A DNA stretch of 64,000 nt, taken from the NCBI GenBank assembly GCA_025200525.1, contig CM045761.1:81063551-81127550 (forward strand), written 5' to 3'. The DNA comes from Camellia lanceoleosa (lineage: Eukaryota > Streptophyta > Magnoliopsida > Ericales > Theaceae). Below are positions 33,801-45,860 of the stretch, piece by piece. The translations under genes and the position numbers were made by a program. The first letter of the stretch is position 1. Each line of letters begins with the position of its first letter. A model generated the notes under the pieces. It was given only the letters and a program-made list of their open reading frames with translations, searched no databases and had not been told where the DNA came from.

Positions 33801-36800
33801 CAATAAAAAATAGATAATTTAATATAAGCAAATAACAAGTAAAATGAAGTATTAAATATTTTAAAACATGAATACCAAACACCAATATTTTATCACAAAC
33901 ACAAACATCTAATGCATAAATATTTACAAAAAAAAGAAAAGAAAAATCAAAGTGTCAAACAAGAAGTGTAGAGACAGAAAAGTAGAAGAAGATTTGAGGA
34001 GATGAAGAAAAATAACTACAAGTTTGGTTGACGAAAAAGCTCTATCCAACCGTCTTTGAATAATTAGGGCTCAAAAAGTGTTGGGTTACAATTTATGTTT
34101 AGAGGTTTAATCTCTTGTACCACATGTAAATAAAATAATAATGAGATTAAGTGAAATCAAGGGTTGTAGTTGTAATAAACAAATATTTTCAAAGAAGTGC
34201 ACAAGTCATGCATCTTGAGTCTAAGCCTAAAAGCACACACTTTATGTGCCTATATGGAGCCTGTTTTTACATTGTATGGATGTTCCAAAGCACACTGACT
34301 ATGCCTTGATGAGCCTTGGGCCTAGGTGCCGTCTAGATGCCACCTTCCCCAACAAACTGTTTAACCTTTTACTTATGAGCTTTTAATATTTATTGAACTT
34401 TATTCTTAATCTTGGTATAAAAAAATAAAAATAAATAGATAAAACTTTAACTCACATTTGATTCTTAGTTTATAATTTTGTAAATTTTATTTGGTTTGTC
34501 ATGCACTTGTGTTTTAATATTTATGTGGCTGACATTAATTTAATGATTCGTAATTTGCTTTACTTCCAAATTATTTACTTACATAGTTTAATTACTGATC
34601 TTATAGAATAATTTTTTAGATAATTATGGCTTGTATAAATATTTATATAGGTTTCAAATAAACATTTCCAAGCATTTGTAACACAAGGTTATTCAAAATA
34701 TTTCCATTTACATACTATTGAAAACAACGTATCAAGATAAGTTTGACCCTCGGTAGCCCCAGCCAGATTGATTCCTTTTATCAATCCTTGTGGGAGCTTA
34801 CACCCCTATGTGATGGCTTAACACACCCTCCCTCTTATAAGGAGAAATACCCATACTACTGAACTATAGTCCTGCTTCTCTGAGGCGAACTCAATAGAGA
34901 AGAGGAGAGGGCACATACCAAGCCTAAGTTTTGACCCTTGGTAGCCCCCAACTAAAAACTACATACACAACACAAATACATTAAAAATGCAATATATGCG
35001 AATGACACAAAAAAATATATAAATATATATTTATTATAAGTCATACATTTGAATATTTCATCCAAAGAAAATAAAATAATGCAATATAATACTAAATAAA
35101 ATTAAATAACCACATATTCCATAACATAGCAATCACAGTTTATAATAGGTCACTCGTAATGCTATAATCACAGTAAAGTGTCTCATAACATAAAAATAAA
35201 AGTCAAGAATTATACATCAATTAATTATACATTCAACTAAAAGTTAAGTTTGTTACCTACAAGAGAAAGGGGGTGGGGGGAAGTAATTTTTCAATTTGAT
35301 TCGAACTTAAACTATTTAAATTTTCATTTTGACCCCAAACATGTCCCCCAAAGTGTTGGTAACATGTTTCTAGCATAGTCATAACATGTTGTCCATAATA
35401 CCCAATGCATCCAAGCAAAAAAACAAAAACAGACTCCAATTTGAGTGTCCTACATGTGTCTGATGCATGTCCGTGTCCAACAAACACTGGTACATGACAT
35501 CCCTAGATGGGTTTATGATTCATAGGACCCAACATTAAAAAACCCGTAAAGAGACATTAAACTCCAACACAAACACAAAGAGGAAAGAATTGTAATATTC
35601 ACAAAACTTGCCCTGAGACCAAATTAAACCACTAGTTTTCATCCCATCCAATGTTTTGAAAACCGGACTGGACCTGCTACTTCAACCGGTTGACCCGTCG
35701 ACCAGTCCAAGTTTCGGTTTGGATCAACCCTCAAAGCCAAACGAGCTTGAAAACAAGCCTTTTTAGGCTAAACTGGTAACCCGGTTGAACCGGAACGGTT
35801 TGCTATATATGGTCCAATAATGAAAAAATTGATACTACAAGGAGTTGAACTCAACACTTCAAGCTCTAAAGAATATGAATTTTCACTTTGCCATTATAAA
35901 CATTGTTAGTATATACAAGATATATAATATTTATTATATTCGAAGTAATTTCTTTCAAATACATGTATAATTAATATTTTTACAAACAATATTAATATAA
36001 AAATATATATAAACATAAAAATTTGATAAATATATATCTTAAATTATAAAAAATTTTAAATGAATGTATTCTATTAATTTTTTAATTATAAAAATATTTA
36101 TATAATAATTATGATGTCACAGTTTGAAGTCGGTTCAACCCGATGGTTGAATCGATGACCCGTCCACCCGAACCCTTTTCAGGTTCACTCACCGGTCCAA
36201 TTTTTAAAGCATTGATCCCATCAATAAAGTTTTTCTAATAGTCAATACCTAATCAATTGTTAGATGATTAATTGATATTTCTTACTCTGCAACTGCCACA
36301 ATAACAAATCAATTGGCAGTCAATTGTATAATATTTGTTTGGTAACTACGTAAACTCTACGCAAAATGGAACTTGCATTTTCAAACCTAAATGAAATGAT
36401 TGACACAAGTCAAGCAACCGTCCATTGTTTCTCACAACTCTTCAAATATGAAGAGTCCGTTGCAGCCAAGTTACTACTGTCTTTTGCTGATAAGGTCCTA
36501 GACCTTAAATTTGATCCTTTGATTGGGGACCAACCACCAACGATCCTTTGAATTAGGAATTAGCCACCTAAACACTTAATATTATTAAATCTCCTCCTCA
36601 AAACTATTACAATAAGCATCCTTATATAAGAAAAATAACAGACTTCCTAATATAATTAGACTTCTTAAATTGATTTAGATAGTAATTGAAAAGAAGTAAA
36701 CCTCCTAATATAATTGGTTTCCTAACATTCGACCGCCTTAGAATCACAGCCTATCCTCAAGCTGGAAAATCATAATAACGAGCACAAAAAGTAGCATGGT

Positions 36801-38355
36801 CTTCCCAAGTAGCTTCATTAACAGAATGACCCTTCCACTGAATGAGCCAATGTGTGACAGCTTGATTGTTCTCCTTGAAGATGCCGCGATCTAAAATTTG
36901 CTCAAGCACCCATTCAGGATCATCAACAAGAGAAGGTAAGTAGGGGTTGGAAGTAACATTTGCTCCCAACTTTGACTTCAAGGTAGAGACATGAAAAATG
37001 AGACGTACGTGACACCCTTCAGGAAGGTCCAACTTGTAAGCAACAGAACCAACCTACGCAATAATGCAAAAAGGTCCATAAAAACGGGGAAAGCTTGAAT
37101 AATCTTTGAAAGCATTTGTAGATTGGCGATAAGGTTGCAGCTGCAAAAAAAAACTCAATCATTCACAACAAAAAGGTGTTCAGTTCGATTAGCATCAGCA
37201 TAGAATTTCATACGAACTTGAGCAGATTACAGATGATCCTTTAAAAGTTGCAAAGTATGATTGCGATCCCACAAAGCAAGGTCAACTGTACGAACAGCAG
37301 TTGTACTAGAAAGATAAGCCAAAACTGAAGGTGGAGGGCGGCTGTAGACAACCTTAAACGAAGTCATTTGAATAGCATAATGATAAGTGGTATTGTATCA
37401 CCATTCAGCCCAAGCCAACCAGCGAGACCAATCGTGAGGTTTCTAACATAAAACATCAAAGATAACACTCTAAAGTATGATTAGTAACCTCGGTCTGACC
37501 ATCATATTGAGGGTAATAAGCCGAACACCAACATAATTGCGTACCCTGCATAGTTAAGAAGGTTTCCCAAAAATTACTATGAAAGATTACTGACAATTGT
37601 ACGAGGCATGCCCTGCAAGCAAACAAAATCTCTTACAAAAACATCAACAACAGTAGTGGTGGAATAAGGATGAGAAAGAGGCTGATGCTCACGCTGTAGG
37701 AGGACCCCGTGGCACTCACGCTGTAAAAGACGATGTACCAGGCCATTATCCATAAGCATGACCGTAGGAGAACCATCACCAACCAAAGTGAACTTTTGAT
37801 CGTGACTTGAAATTTCATGGTTAAATTGCAAAAATCTCAAGCAATTAAGCCTAATGATCGTAACCATTGTGCTCCCAAAACCACCTCACAGCCACTAATA
37901 GCCAAAAGAAAAAATTCGATGGAAACTATGTAGCCTTGTAAATTAAGTTGAACATCAGAACACTTAGCCAAGCTACTTAAAAATTCACCACCAGCCACCA
38001 TGACTCGTAAAGACTTGTCCCTTTAAATAGAATAACCACACTATTTAGCTATGTTACAGAGACTCTTTGGAATTTCAAAGGTGCAGGCCGACCCAACCCA
38101 ACACGACTGCAGATGCGGGTGCGGGATCTGACTCCTTATAAATGGATACGGCAGAAGAATCAAAAGAGGAGAAAGCAAGGAGAGAACCTGGCCTTTGACT
38201 TCAATCTGACTTGGTTGCAGAGCATCGACTCAATCTAACTTGGTTGCAAAGCATTGATCGATTTGCGAAGCTTGATCTGCGAAGTTGACCGATCTGCGAA
38301 GTCGATCTACTGTGCCCCTTCGTCTTCCCCTTTGATCTCGATCTCTGTTCTTTTC

Positions 38356-38396
<41 letters not shown>

Positions 38397-40778
38397 CTTT
38401 TTTGATCAGTCTCTTCTTTTTAATATAATTTGAATTATATATAATATAAACTATATTAATAAAATATTATTCATATTCAAAAAAATATTATATAATACAA
38501 TATATCATAAATAACATAATTTTTATGTCTAAAATTAAAATAATTTATTTTATCATATATAATATAATTTATTTTATGTCTAAAATAATGTTTATAATTT
38601 TTATTTATTATTTATTTGTTATTTTTTTAATAAAATTTGTTATTCATAAACTTTTAAACTCATTTTCATATAATAAATATATTTAAAAATAAGTATTTAA
38701 CGTATTTCTGTACCCGTATCTTAATTTGGATCCATATCCATGTATTTTTAATTTTTAATTTTATAGTGTCCGACTCTTAGATACACACCCATACCCGATA
38801 CCCACACCCAAGTCTGTGTAACGTAGCTGTTTAGCAATAGAATGATGGATAAAATTATGTGTGGAACCGAGTCAATGAGGTGTAATAGGTTATTTTTAGA
38901 GTGCCCTGATGCACATAGCTCGAGGTTGAGTTGACCCCATAAGAGCATGTAGCGAATTTTAAAAGTTGGGAGTTACGGGACACCACCAACTATGGTTTGA
39001 TTCAAAGTCCTCAACCGACCTCCGATTCACCTTCCAAGAAAGATAATTGTGGCTTTTGGCATCGATGACCAAGTTTATAAATCTCATGTAATTAAAACAA
39101 AGACCCTTCTCCGTCATTTCTTACATTGGAGTCCATGACAAATGTTTAACACCGATGAATAAGGATGGCAATTGGTTAACAAGCTTAGGTACAGGCTTTC
39201 GTACATAAGATATGTTAGAAGGCCATGGCGAAGGTGGACGAGAAATAGTCTTGGTCATATCATGTGCAATGGTTGCTATAATTGCATCCTCTTGGCCAAA
39301 TGCTAATTCAAAGGTCTCAGTTAGACTCATTAAATGAAGCAAACAAACACCAACCCTTATGTCAGCATGAAGTCCAGAAAAAAAAATACTAATTTGATGT
39401 GACTCAAGCAAACCTATAACTATATTAGAAAGTCACTCAAACTCCATAATAAATTCACGAATAGTGCCAATCTGAGACAGTTTGGCTAATGAACTACAAG
39501 GACCAATTTGTTGTCGAGAACCAAAATGGGTGCATATGGCTCGAGAAAATTGTTGCCAAGTCAAAACCCCAAGGGACTGTTTAATCCAACGATACCAAGA
39601 AATAGCATCGCCTTGAAGGTGCACTGCAGCCAAAGGAACCATCTGTGAGTCTAAAACACCATTAAGTTCTTCATATTGTATAGCTTGAAATAACCACCCT
39701 TCATCAGTACTGTTAAATTTTGGAAAATCAATTCGGAGAGTTAACCACGAAAATTGGGACCAACACACTTATTGACACCATCGGGTTGTTTAGGTGGATT
39801 AAGATTGATGCCAGGTTGGGGAAGGCAAGCTACACATTGCCTATCCTGCACAAGCGCTTGGATATTTTGAAGAATGGCATTATTGATTTGTCTATCACGT
39901 ATCAACTCTTGCATATTAGTAAACATCACGACCATCCGGTAGTAGAGCAGCAACTTGTTCTTGAGTTCCTTAATAGTCATGTTGATGATGATGAATGGCT
40001 GCTCTGATACTAGATGATAGGGTCCCAGACCCTGAATTTGATCCTTTGATTGGGGTCAGGCACCAACAATCCTTTGAATTGGAGATTAGTCACTTAAACT
40101 CTTAATATTATTAAATCTCTCAAAACCATTACAATAAGCATTCTTATATAAGAAAAAGAACATAGACTTCCTAATATAATTAGACATCCTAAATTGATTC
40201 AGAGAGTAATTGAAAAGAAGTAGACCTCCTAATATAATTGGTTTCCTAACATTTGCAAGCAAATTTTAAAAAAATTATACAATGTAAGAAACATATACAT
40301 ACAAACACCAAAATAGATCAAACGAGATATAAATAATAATAAAGAGGGAAAAACAAAATACACTTACCTTGACCGAGAGTGAACTTGAACAGGTACCCCT
40401 ATCTCGACTCGAATCAAACTGAGTCCCATCGAGTAAAGTTCCAGTGTAATGAACTGGTATTCAATCCAGATCATCCAAAACCAGTGCAAATCAACAGCGT
40501 ATCAGAAAATGGAACGAATTAAACTGAAAAAATAATCTAAAAGAAAAACGATTGATGCAAAATCAGTGGTGAATGTATGGATGAATAACTAGTTTACCTT
40601 CAACTTCATCGCCAATATCAGGAGTGTCCCAAGCTTCACCATTCTTGACAAGCTTCTTCTTCAAACCTTGCTTCCCGATCTCCTTCTCTTCACCGACCTT
40701 CATGATCGGACTCGCTCCTGGGATGTCGAAATCGTCGTTCATCTCGTCGGCCGCAGGAATATCAAAATCCTCATCCAT
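27845..40778 (-). CDS. FKBP62/ROF1-like multidomain peptidyl-prolyl isomerase, 13 exons
   Basis: Cis-trans prolyl isomerase with three FKBP domains and a TPR domain; the family binds HSP90 and is heat-stress related. Exons (minus order): 40778-40598, 40453-40368, 31769-31511, 31409-31335, 31235-31155, 31042-30851, 30732-30640, 30546-30371, 30276-30155, 29905-29759, 28385-28258, 28154-28034, 27895-27845. All borders are GT-AG. Landmarks are [20 protein letters not shown] (start), [10 protein letters not shown] (FKBP1), AFF-type loops [10 protein letters not shown] and [14 protein letters not shown] (FKBP1-2), [14 protein letters not shown] (FKBP3), [20 protein letters not shown] and [20 protein letters not shown] (TPR), and [13 protein letters not shown] (C-terminal, calmodulin-binding region in the family). 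Four single bases are missing at about 40391, 31743, 31724 and 30220, each in a homopolymer. Allowing for them gives 1716 nt, 571 residues, close to the Arabidopsis relative. Exon 6 donor has T instead of G at its last base. Confidence 0.93.
28034..30276 (-). other. FKBP gene, TPR-coding exons 9-12
   Basis: Residues about 383-555. Exon 9 (30276-30155) begins [17 protein letters not shown] and is broken by one missing A near 30220. Exons 10 (29905-29759), 11 (28385-28258) and 12 (28154-28034) are open throughout and give the TPR helices, with [12 protein letters not shown] at the end of exon 10. Exons 9, 10 and 12 all end on codon boundaries. The exon 12 donor chosen is GTAAGC at 28033-28028, which keeps the frame into the last exon ([16 protein letters not shown]). 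Confidence 0.88.
28532..29730 (-). mobile_element. 5'-truncated LINE in FKBP intron 10
   Basis: 1.2 kb, flanked by the 12-bp duplication CCCTCAGAACAT at 28520-28531 and 29731-29742. The minus-strand 3' end is a poly-A tract (T run at 28532-28543). The minus frame near 29119-28990 reads [20 protein letters not shown] and, shifted, LAKWCCMC, matching the zinc-binding domain (zf-RVT) that follows L1-type reverse transcriptases in plants. The reverse transcriptase itself is absent. Inserted in the same sense as the host gene. Confidence 0.9.
30371..31769 (-). other. FKBP gene, exons 3-8 coding FKBP domains 1 (end), 2 and 3
   Basis: Six exons in 1.4 kb. Exon 3 (31769-31511) carries QVIKGWD, has two one-base losses, and then runs [20 protein letters not shown] and [20 protein letters not shown]. 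Exon 4 holds [19 protein letters not shown], exon 5 [19 protein letters not shown], exon 6 the end of domain 2 and the start of domain 3 ([17 protein letters not shown]), exon 7 [19 protein letters not shown], and exon 8 [20 protein letters not shown] to ELVSFDK. Confidence 0.9.
31770..35640. other. FKBP intron 2, proximal part
   Basis: Non-coding. Contains dispersed repeat DNA: 33690-34370 is flanked by GGCGC-rich segments (AGGCAATAGGCGCAATGAAG at the left, AGGTGCC at the right) and may be an old DNA transposon. 34735-34960 has the phrase GTTTGACCCTCGGTAGCCCC repeated in altered form at its far end. 35430-35500 carries a GTGTCC/TGTCCG-rich repeat also seen near 19980 and 38770. Confidence 0.45.
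35649..36214. mobile_element. hAT-type MITE with 8-bp TSD
   Basis: 566 bp. Left end CAATGTTTTGAAAACCGGAC and right end, reverse complemented, CAATGCTTTAAAAATTGGAC. Direct repeats ATCCCATC at 35641-35648 and 36215-36222. Eight-base duplications with CA(A/G)TG-type ends are typical of hAT. The interior is AT-rich with CCGGTT-rich arms and no transposase. Lies in FKBP intron 2. Confidence 0.9.
36757..37640 (-). pseudogene. Chromovirus integrase end and chromodomain
   Basis: The integrase words GMPRTIVSN and, in another frame, [20 protein letters not shown] and [16 protein letters not shown] precede the open frame 37032-36757, [20 protein letters not shown]. This ends in a chromodomain: [13 protein letters not shown], then [19 protein letters not shown]. 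The aromatic residues and the W of WKG are kept. Chromodomains direct insertion towards heterochromatin in this group. Confidence 0.85.
38049..38826. mobile_element. TIR DNA transposon nested in the chromovirus protease
   Basis: 778 bp. Ends are CTATGTTACAGAGACTC and, reverse complemented, CTACGTTACACAGACTT. Flanking 8-bp copies CTATTTAG (38041-38048) and CTGTTTAG (38827-38834) differ at one base. It splits the protease between [15 protein letters not shown] and [16 protein letters not shown] (TC)n run lies at 38357-38393. Terminal sequence and 8-bp duplication suggest hAT or a MULE relative; no transposase. Confidence 0.8.
39010..39980 (-). pseudogene. Chromovirus gag
   Basis: Frames at 39980-39741, 39768-39433 and 39411-39121 make one decayed gag: [58 protein letters not shown] and [19 protein letters not shown] knuckle-like KGLCFN follows at about 39100. 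Confidence 0.82.
40368..40778 (-). other. FKBP gene, exons 1 and 2 (start and FKBP domain 1)
   Basis: Exon 1 (40778-40598) gives the acidic N-terminus with a doubled DDFDIP motif and the start of domain 1 ([20 protein letters not shown]). The ATG is the first in the frame and follows a CT-rich leader. Exon 2 (40453-40368) gives [20 protein letters not shown]; one base is missing near 40391, after which FKFTLGQG continues in the next frame. An 8.6-kb intron then separates exon 2 from exon 3. Confidence 0.9.
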
Positions 40779-41000
40779 TTCGATACGAATCTAGAGAGAG
40801 AAACTGCTCACAAATCAGCGGAGAGAGAGAGGAACTGCGTGTGAATAAGAGAAAGCAGCTCTGGGTCCTGGGGAGTTCTAAAAGGGCTCAGTGTGAGAAG
40901 CAGGAGACTAGATTGGAGGGTCAGGATGGCTCCAGAGAAATAAGATCACGTTGACGGATTCTTTCCCTTTAGACTTAAGTCTTTTTTTTTTCTTTTTTTA
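40779..41000 (-). promoter_or_regulatory. Probable 5' UTR and promoter of the FKBP gene
   Basis: Minus-strand leader rich in CTCTCTC (40795-40835), as is common in plant 5' UTRs. No confident TATA box and no perfect heat-shock element (GAAnnTTCnnGAA) found by eye. Confidence 0.35.
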
Positions 41001-44000
41001 ACCATGTAATTTTTTTTTTTTTTATCTGTATACAACAACATTATAAACTCACCTTCATTAATTCAAATTTTTTTCGAAAAAAAAATCAATGATTCATTGC
41101 ATATATAGATTCTATATTTTATCAATTTAATTTCTATCATACATATACATTCGGAATAAATTCAGAATCCGAAATGGTGGGTTCCTAACATTTTTCTATT
41201 AGTATAATATAGAAAGATTATAAAAGTAATTTTTCTTTGAAAAAAAAATCACTTGAGGATAAAAAAAAATTTACTATCAAACAAAATGACCACTATAGAC
41301 ATATCAATATACACACCAAATCTTAAAACTAAGTTTTTTATGTAAACATCTTTTAGAAACAAAAATTCCAGTACCCATCTTTTGGAAAAAAAAAAAAAAA
41401 AAACCCTAGAACACATCACGTTAAAACCTACATTGTTTCTCATTCTCTCTATTGTTGTACTCTATTGTTCTACTCAGAGATTTTTTAAAAAAATATTCTA
41501 AAAAAAAATAATAATTTAGAGAATTGATCCACTTTTTACTATTTGAAAAAGCGAACTTCTTTTAAAATCACATTTTCAACATGCAATTTTAACTTGAAAT
41601 CGCATGTTGATATGTAATTTTATGATGACATGAACTTCACTAAGATATATTACATTTTCAACATGCAGTTTTAAATTAAAATTATATGTTAAAAATACCA
41701 TTTTCAATTTAAAATTGCATTTTTAAAATGCGATTTCAAAAAATATGTTAGTTTTCTAAATAATTTTAAAAGTTGGTCAATTTTCTAAATTTTTTTTTTT
41801 TAGAATATTATAAGAAAAAAAAAAAAAACTCGCTCTACTCATCATTCTTAATTTGTGTGATGAAATATTTGCAAAATAATGAAAGTTTAGATTTAGAAAA
41901 GAATATGTATGGTTACAACGAATGCAGCGATGGAAGGTGAGTTTCCATGTGCGCAAGTTTTTTTTTTTTTTTTGCGGTTCTCATTTGGCAAATCAACAAC
42001 CGAAATTATTTTATTCATTCAAAAATTAACTTCAAAAATATCTTGCTTCATTCAGTTTGTTCCTTTTAGATGTGAATCGAATGGGTTCAAATTATCCGTT
42101 AGTTGTGTGTTGAACAAAACTATTTGGTTCAAATGTTGATTGTTGAATAAAATCAATTGGCTCAAAAAACCAATACTGAGTAGGTTATTTATATTTCTTC
42201 ACCAACCAATGTTGAATGACTATAAAAAATGGTAAAACTACAATTTATTTTTGTAAAGTTATTCTATAATAACTACAAAATGAGTGAGTAATAATCACTA
42301 ACATTCGATAATGCAATGGAACTCAATGTTGGAGTCGGGGAACTCAATGTTGGAGTCGGAGAACTATTGAAAATATGTAAATGTGTTGTGTACAAATTAT
42401 AGGTTAATGGTATATTTGAAACATTTAGTGTGGAATGATCATAAAAAGGTGACTCCATTTGTATCCCAAAAGATTGGTTGGACAACCCAATTTAATAACA
42501 AAAATTTATTACTATTATGTTCCTATTCCATATGACTAAAAGGTAATTGATATTAAGAAAATTGCAGATCATAGTGTTTTGGACACCTCATTTCATAATC
42601 AACCTCAATCCTTTCATTCTCTATTGTCTTGTCACTTTTTGCACTTTACATATTTATACTCAACCATATTTCCTTAAATCCATCATTCTTGCATTTCACT
42701 TCATATTGAGAGTAATAGTGGACAACAAAAAGACGTTTGTAGATAATGCAGGTTTTTCATTTATCTTCATCACTTTTGGTTGATGAGTTTTTGGAATTTG
42801 TAAAAAATTCAGTACTGAACAAATTATATTTATTTAGAAATTTATTTCTAAAAATTTCATATATTCAAATTGTGTTTTCAAATTATTTGACATTGTTCAG
42901 TACTTAATATCTGAACAAATTGTCTATGTTTGACTTTGTATTTCCAAACATTTAATTTTCTACCTTCTTTATATTCCAGTTTCGAACAAAAAAAATTATT
43001 TGATATTTTATCTCTAAGCAAATTACATATATTAGGAATTTTTGTTCTAAATAAATTCAATTTTGTTTGCTATTGAGTATTGAAAATAATAAAAATATTC
43101 AACTTTGTGTTTCCATATCCTTGGTTTGGGAGCCTATTTGATTTTTTGGGGGGGGGGGGTTGTACTAAGTATTTTTCTAGGATTTTTGAGGATATAATAG
43201 GTATTATTTAAATTGTACTAAGTATTTTTCTAGGATTTTTGAGGATATAATGGGTATTATTTAAATTGTTCAAAATAATAGAATAAATTTCAAATTTTAA
43301 ATTGGGGTCTCCAAAGTATTGCAGTGTCCAACTAATCTTTTGGGGATGTAAATAGAGCCATTTAAAATAAAATGTTACAAAATATATGTGTGTGCGAATT
43401 GAGAAATAATATGTAAGAATAGTAAATGGTGTGTGGAGATAGAATTGAGTGCTACTATTAGTACTCTATCAATTATTTTGGCCCTTCTATTACTTTGGAA
43501 CCCCACGTATAAATTCTAAAATCCTTAAAAAAAAAATTCTCTCCCCACATAATACCAAAATTATCTTTATAAAAACATTCTAGCCATTCAAATGCCCAAC
43601 CCCACACCCCAAAAAGCCTCTCTTCCAAAACTTAAACAAAACCCTAGCGGTGGAACCTCTTAAAACTAGTGGAAAAAATTTGTCGTGATTAAGAAGTTTT
43701 TTCTCTACTTCATTATGAAATTTGTCAATTTGTTTGATTTCTTTTTTCTATTACCTCTTTTCCCACACACAACACAATCCACTTTCTTGCTTCTCTGATT
43801 AGTTTTCTGTGATTCATTCATGGCATCACTGTACTTGTATGCTTGTGAGTAAAACTGGACAGGATTTCACTCCCTAATCGATCGGCCGGTCGACCACCCA
43901 ATGGTTGTCTGACCTTCTTTATTTGTCTACTTCTATTGCTACTTCGGTTATATGTTCTTGAATAAATAAGAAATATTTAATTACCTATTCCTGAACAAAT

Positions 44001-45860
44001 AAAAAATATTCGAACCTGTGTTCCCGAATTTTGGTTATATGTTCGGGAGTTCAGTCCTGAAAAAATGGCAAATAATTATTATTATTTTTACCATTTTTTT
44101 CAAGAAACTTACCATTATAAGGCCAATCTCTTTTGAGCTAAGAACACCATCAAAGTTATGAATCTCTTTTGATCTTTTATTGTTATACTCCTCTCGTTCC
44201 ACTCATTGTTATTGTCGGAGAAGTGTGGGTAATCAAATGGTTACCACCGTTGCTGCCAGAATATTATCGCTAAGAGTTTTCAAGGTTTTGAAAGTAAGTA
44301 GGTTTTGAATGTGGGATTTGAGGAAGATGGATGAATAGTGATGGAAATGGGTAGTCTCATAAACCTTGACGCATGTGGATAGTTTTTCTGTCAAAATTTT
44401 GAATGAGAAAATTTTGTTTAAAAAGTAGGTTGATGATTAGATTTAGAGCATATTTGATAAAACTTAATTATTAATTTTTTTAATACTAAAAGTTTTAATA
44501 AAGTATAAAATTTTAAAATTACGTAAATTTATTCATAAATATTAAATGTAAAAAATGCTAGGACTTTTGAAAATATTAAATTTATTCATAAATATTAAAT
44601 TTTCAAATGCTATAAGCACTATTTGATAAAGTACATAATTTTTTTTAATAAAATTAGTTTATTAATAATGCCATTTCATACATATTTATAATATATCATG
44701 TCCATTTTTTTTTTTTAAAGTTTGTGATTAACTCTTAAAAATTTATAAAATTCTTATTTGAAATGTGGATTGTGCATAAATCTATTAAAAAATGAGAAAA
44801 AAAAATTATAAATCCACATATAGTACATACATTATCCTTTTTTTAGTCATGCTAACTACGGGCCAAGTACTCATTCTAGCTCAAGCTACTCACTGTATAA
44901 ATATTGATGTTTAGGTATTAGCCATCAAAATGGTCTAACATATTTTCAATGAAATACACAAAAAATTTAGGCTTATGAGCTAAAGTTAAATTGTTTTGTA
45001 TACATATTTAGTTTAATTTATATGTTTAGAATATTAGTTCTAAATTTTTTAATATAAAATAATTAAAAAACATAAAAAGTCAAAAATTAAAAATGATTTA
45101 TGGTGGTGATCAAATTAGAAATGACTAAGGGAAGCTGGGTCCTACTAAACTATTCCATGCATGAAGATGAAGAAGTGACTCCAAAATGCCATCTACCAAA
45201 GACGCATTCCTTCTTTAAAGTGGTGGGACCAAGCAAAAAGTAAGCTTAATCCAAGCAATACAACATCAAACACCCAGAAAAGAATAAATGCATGTCATTA
45301 CCATGCATTGCAATTAATGCATGGCCCACAAAGCATTTTCCATCAACACCATGAAAATAAATTATAACAAAGCGGAACAAAGGCACGCTTGGCCTGCTTT
45401 GAGGTGCCGCTGAGTTGCTCGGCCAGTCGATGAACATTTAAAAAAAAAATTAAGTTATGTTTTGTTTGAGTTTGGAAAATGAGTTTTAGAAAAAAAAAAT
45501 TTTAAATTTTTTTAGTTTGAAATTTTTTTAAAAAAATTTTTAAAATCACTTTTTTTCTCTCTTATACATCAATCAATTATTTTTTCTCTCTCTTCTCTCA
45601 TTCTCAATCACTTTTTGTCTCACACACATTTACTCAATTCTCCCAAAATATCAAATCATTCCGAACTCCTAAAAAAAATTTGTCTCTCAAAATATACAAT
45701 CAAACAAACTAAAAAAATTTCTAAAACAACTCTCCCAAATTTTTTTCAAAAACAACTTTCCCAAAAACAATCCAAACAAGCCCTATATATATTTTCAAGT
45801 CAAGCAGCATATATATTTTCAAGTCAAGCAGCGATGCTCAGTTGATTGAGAAAGCACCAA
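41001..45860. other. AT-rich intergenic DNA
   Basis: No gene recognised. Local tandem duplications: 21-bp unit x2 at 42318-42359; 53-bp unit x2 at 43160-43268, just after a G run at 43148-43159; 24-bp unit x2 at 45786-45833. 45430-45785 looks like a weak inverted-repeat MITE (TTTTGTTTGAGTTTGG against CCAAACAAGCCC). 41560-41760 has recurring words of the type AAAATTGCAT(T/G)TT. Confidence 0.45.

Larger units (their letters stand above)
36488..40251 (-). mobile_element. Chromovirus (Ty3/gypsy with chromodomain), internally deleted, in FKBP intron 2
   Basis: 3.76 kb with 5-bp duplication TTTGC (36483-36487 and 40252-40256). LTRs 36488-36727 and 40015-40251. The primer site on the minus strand reads TAGTATCAGAGC beside the 5' LTR. 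Minus order: gag, zinc knuckle and protease (interrupted by another transposon), then integrase and chromodomain. Reverse transcriptase and RNase H are missing: the protease segment [20 protein letters not shown] is followed within about 150 bp by integrase words ([14 protein letters not shown]). Same sense as the host gene. Confidence 0.9.

Noticed and set aside
40779..41000. Heat-shock element upstream of the FKBP gene
   Set aside because: Expected from the family's known heat induction, but no clear GAAnnTTC repeat could be found by eye.
41909..42139. 76-codon plus-strand frame in intergenic DNA
   Set aside because: Low-complexity phenylalanine run from poly-T, no motif, no splice context.
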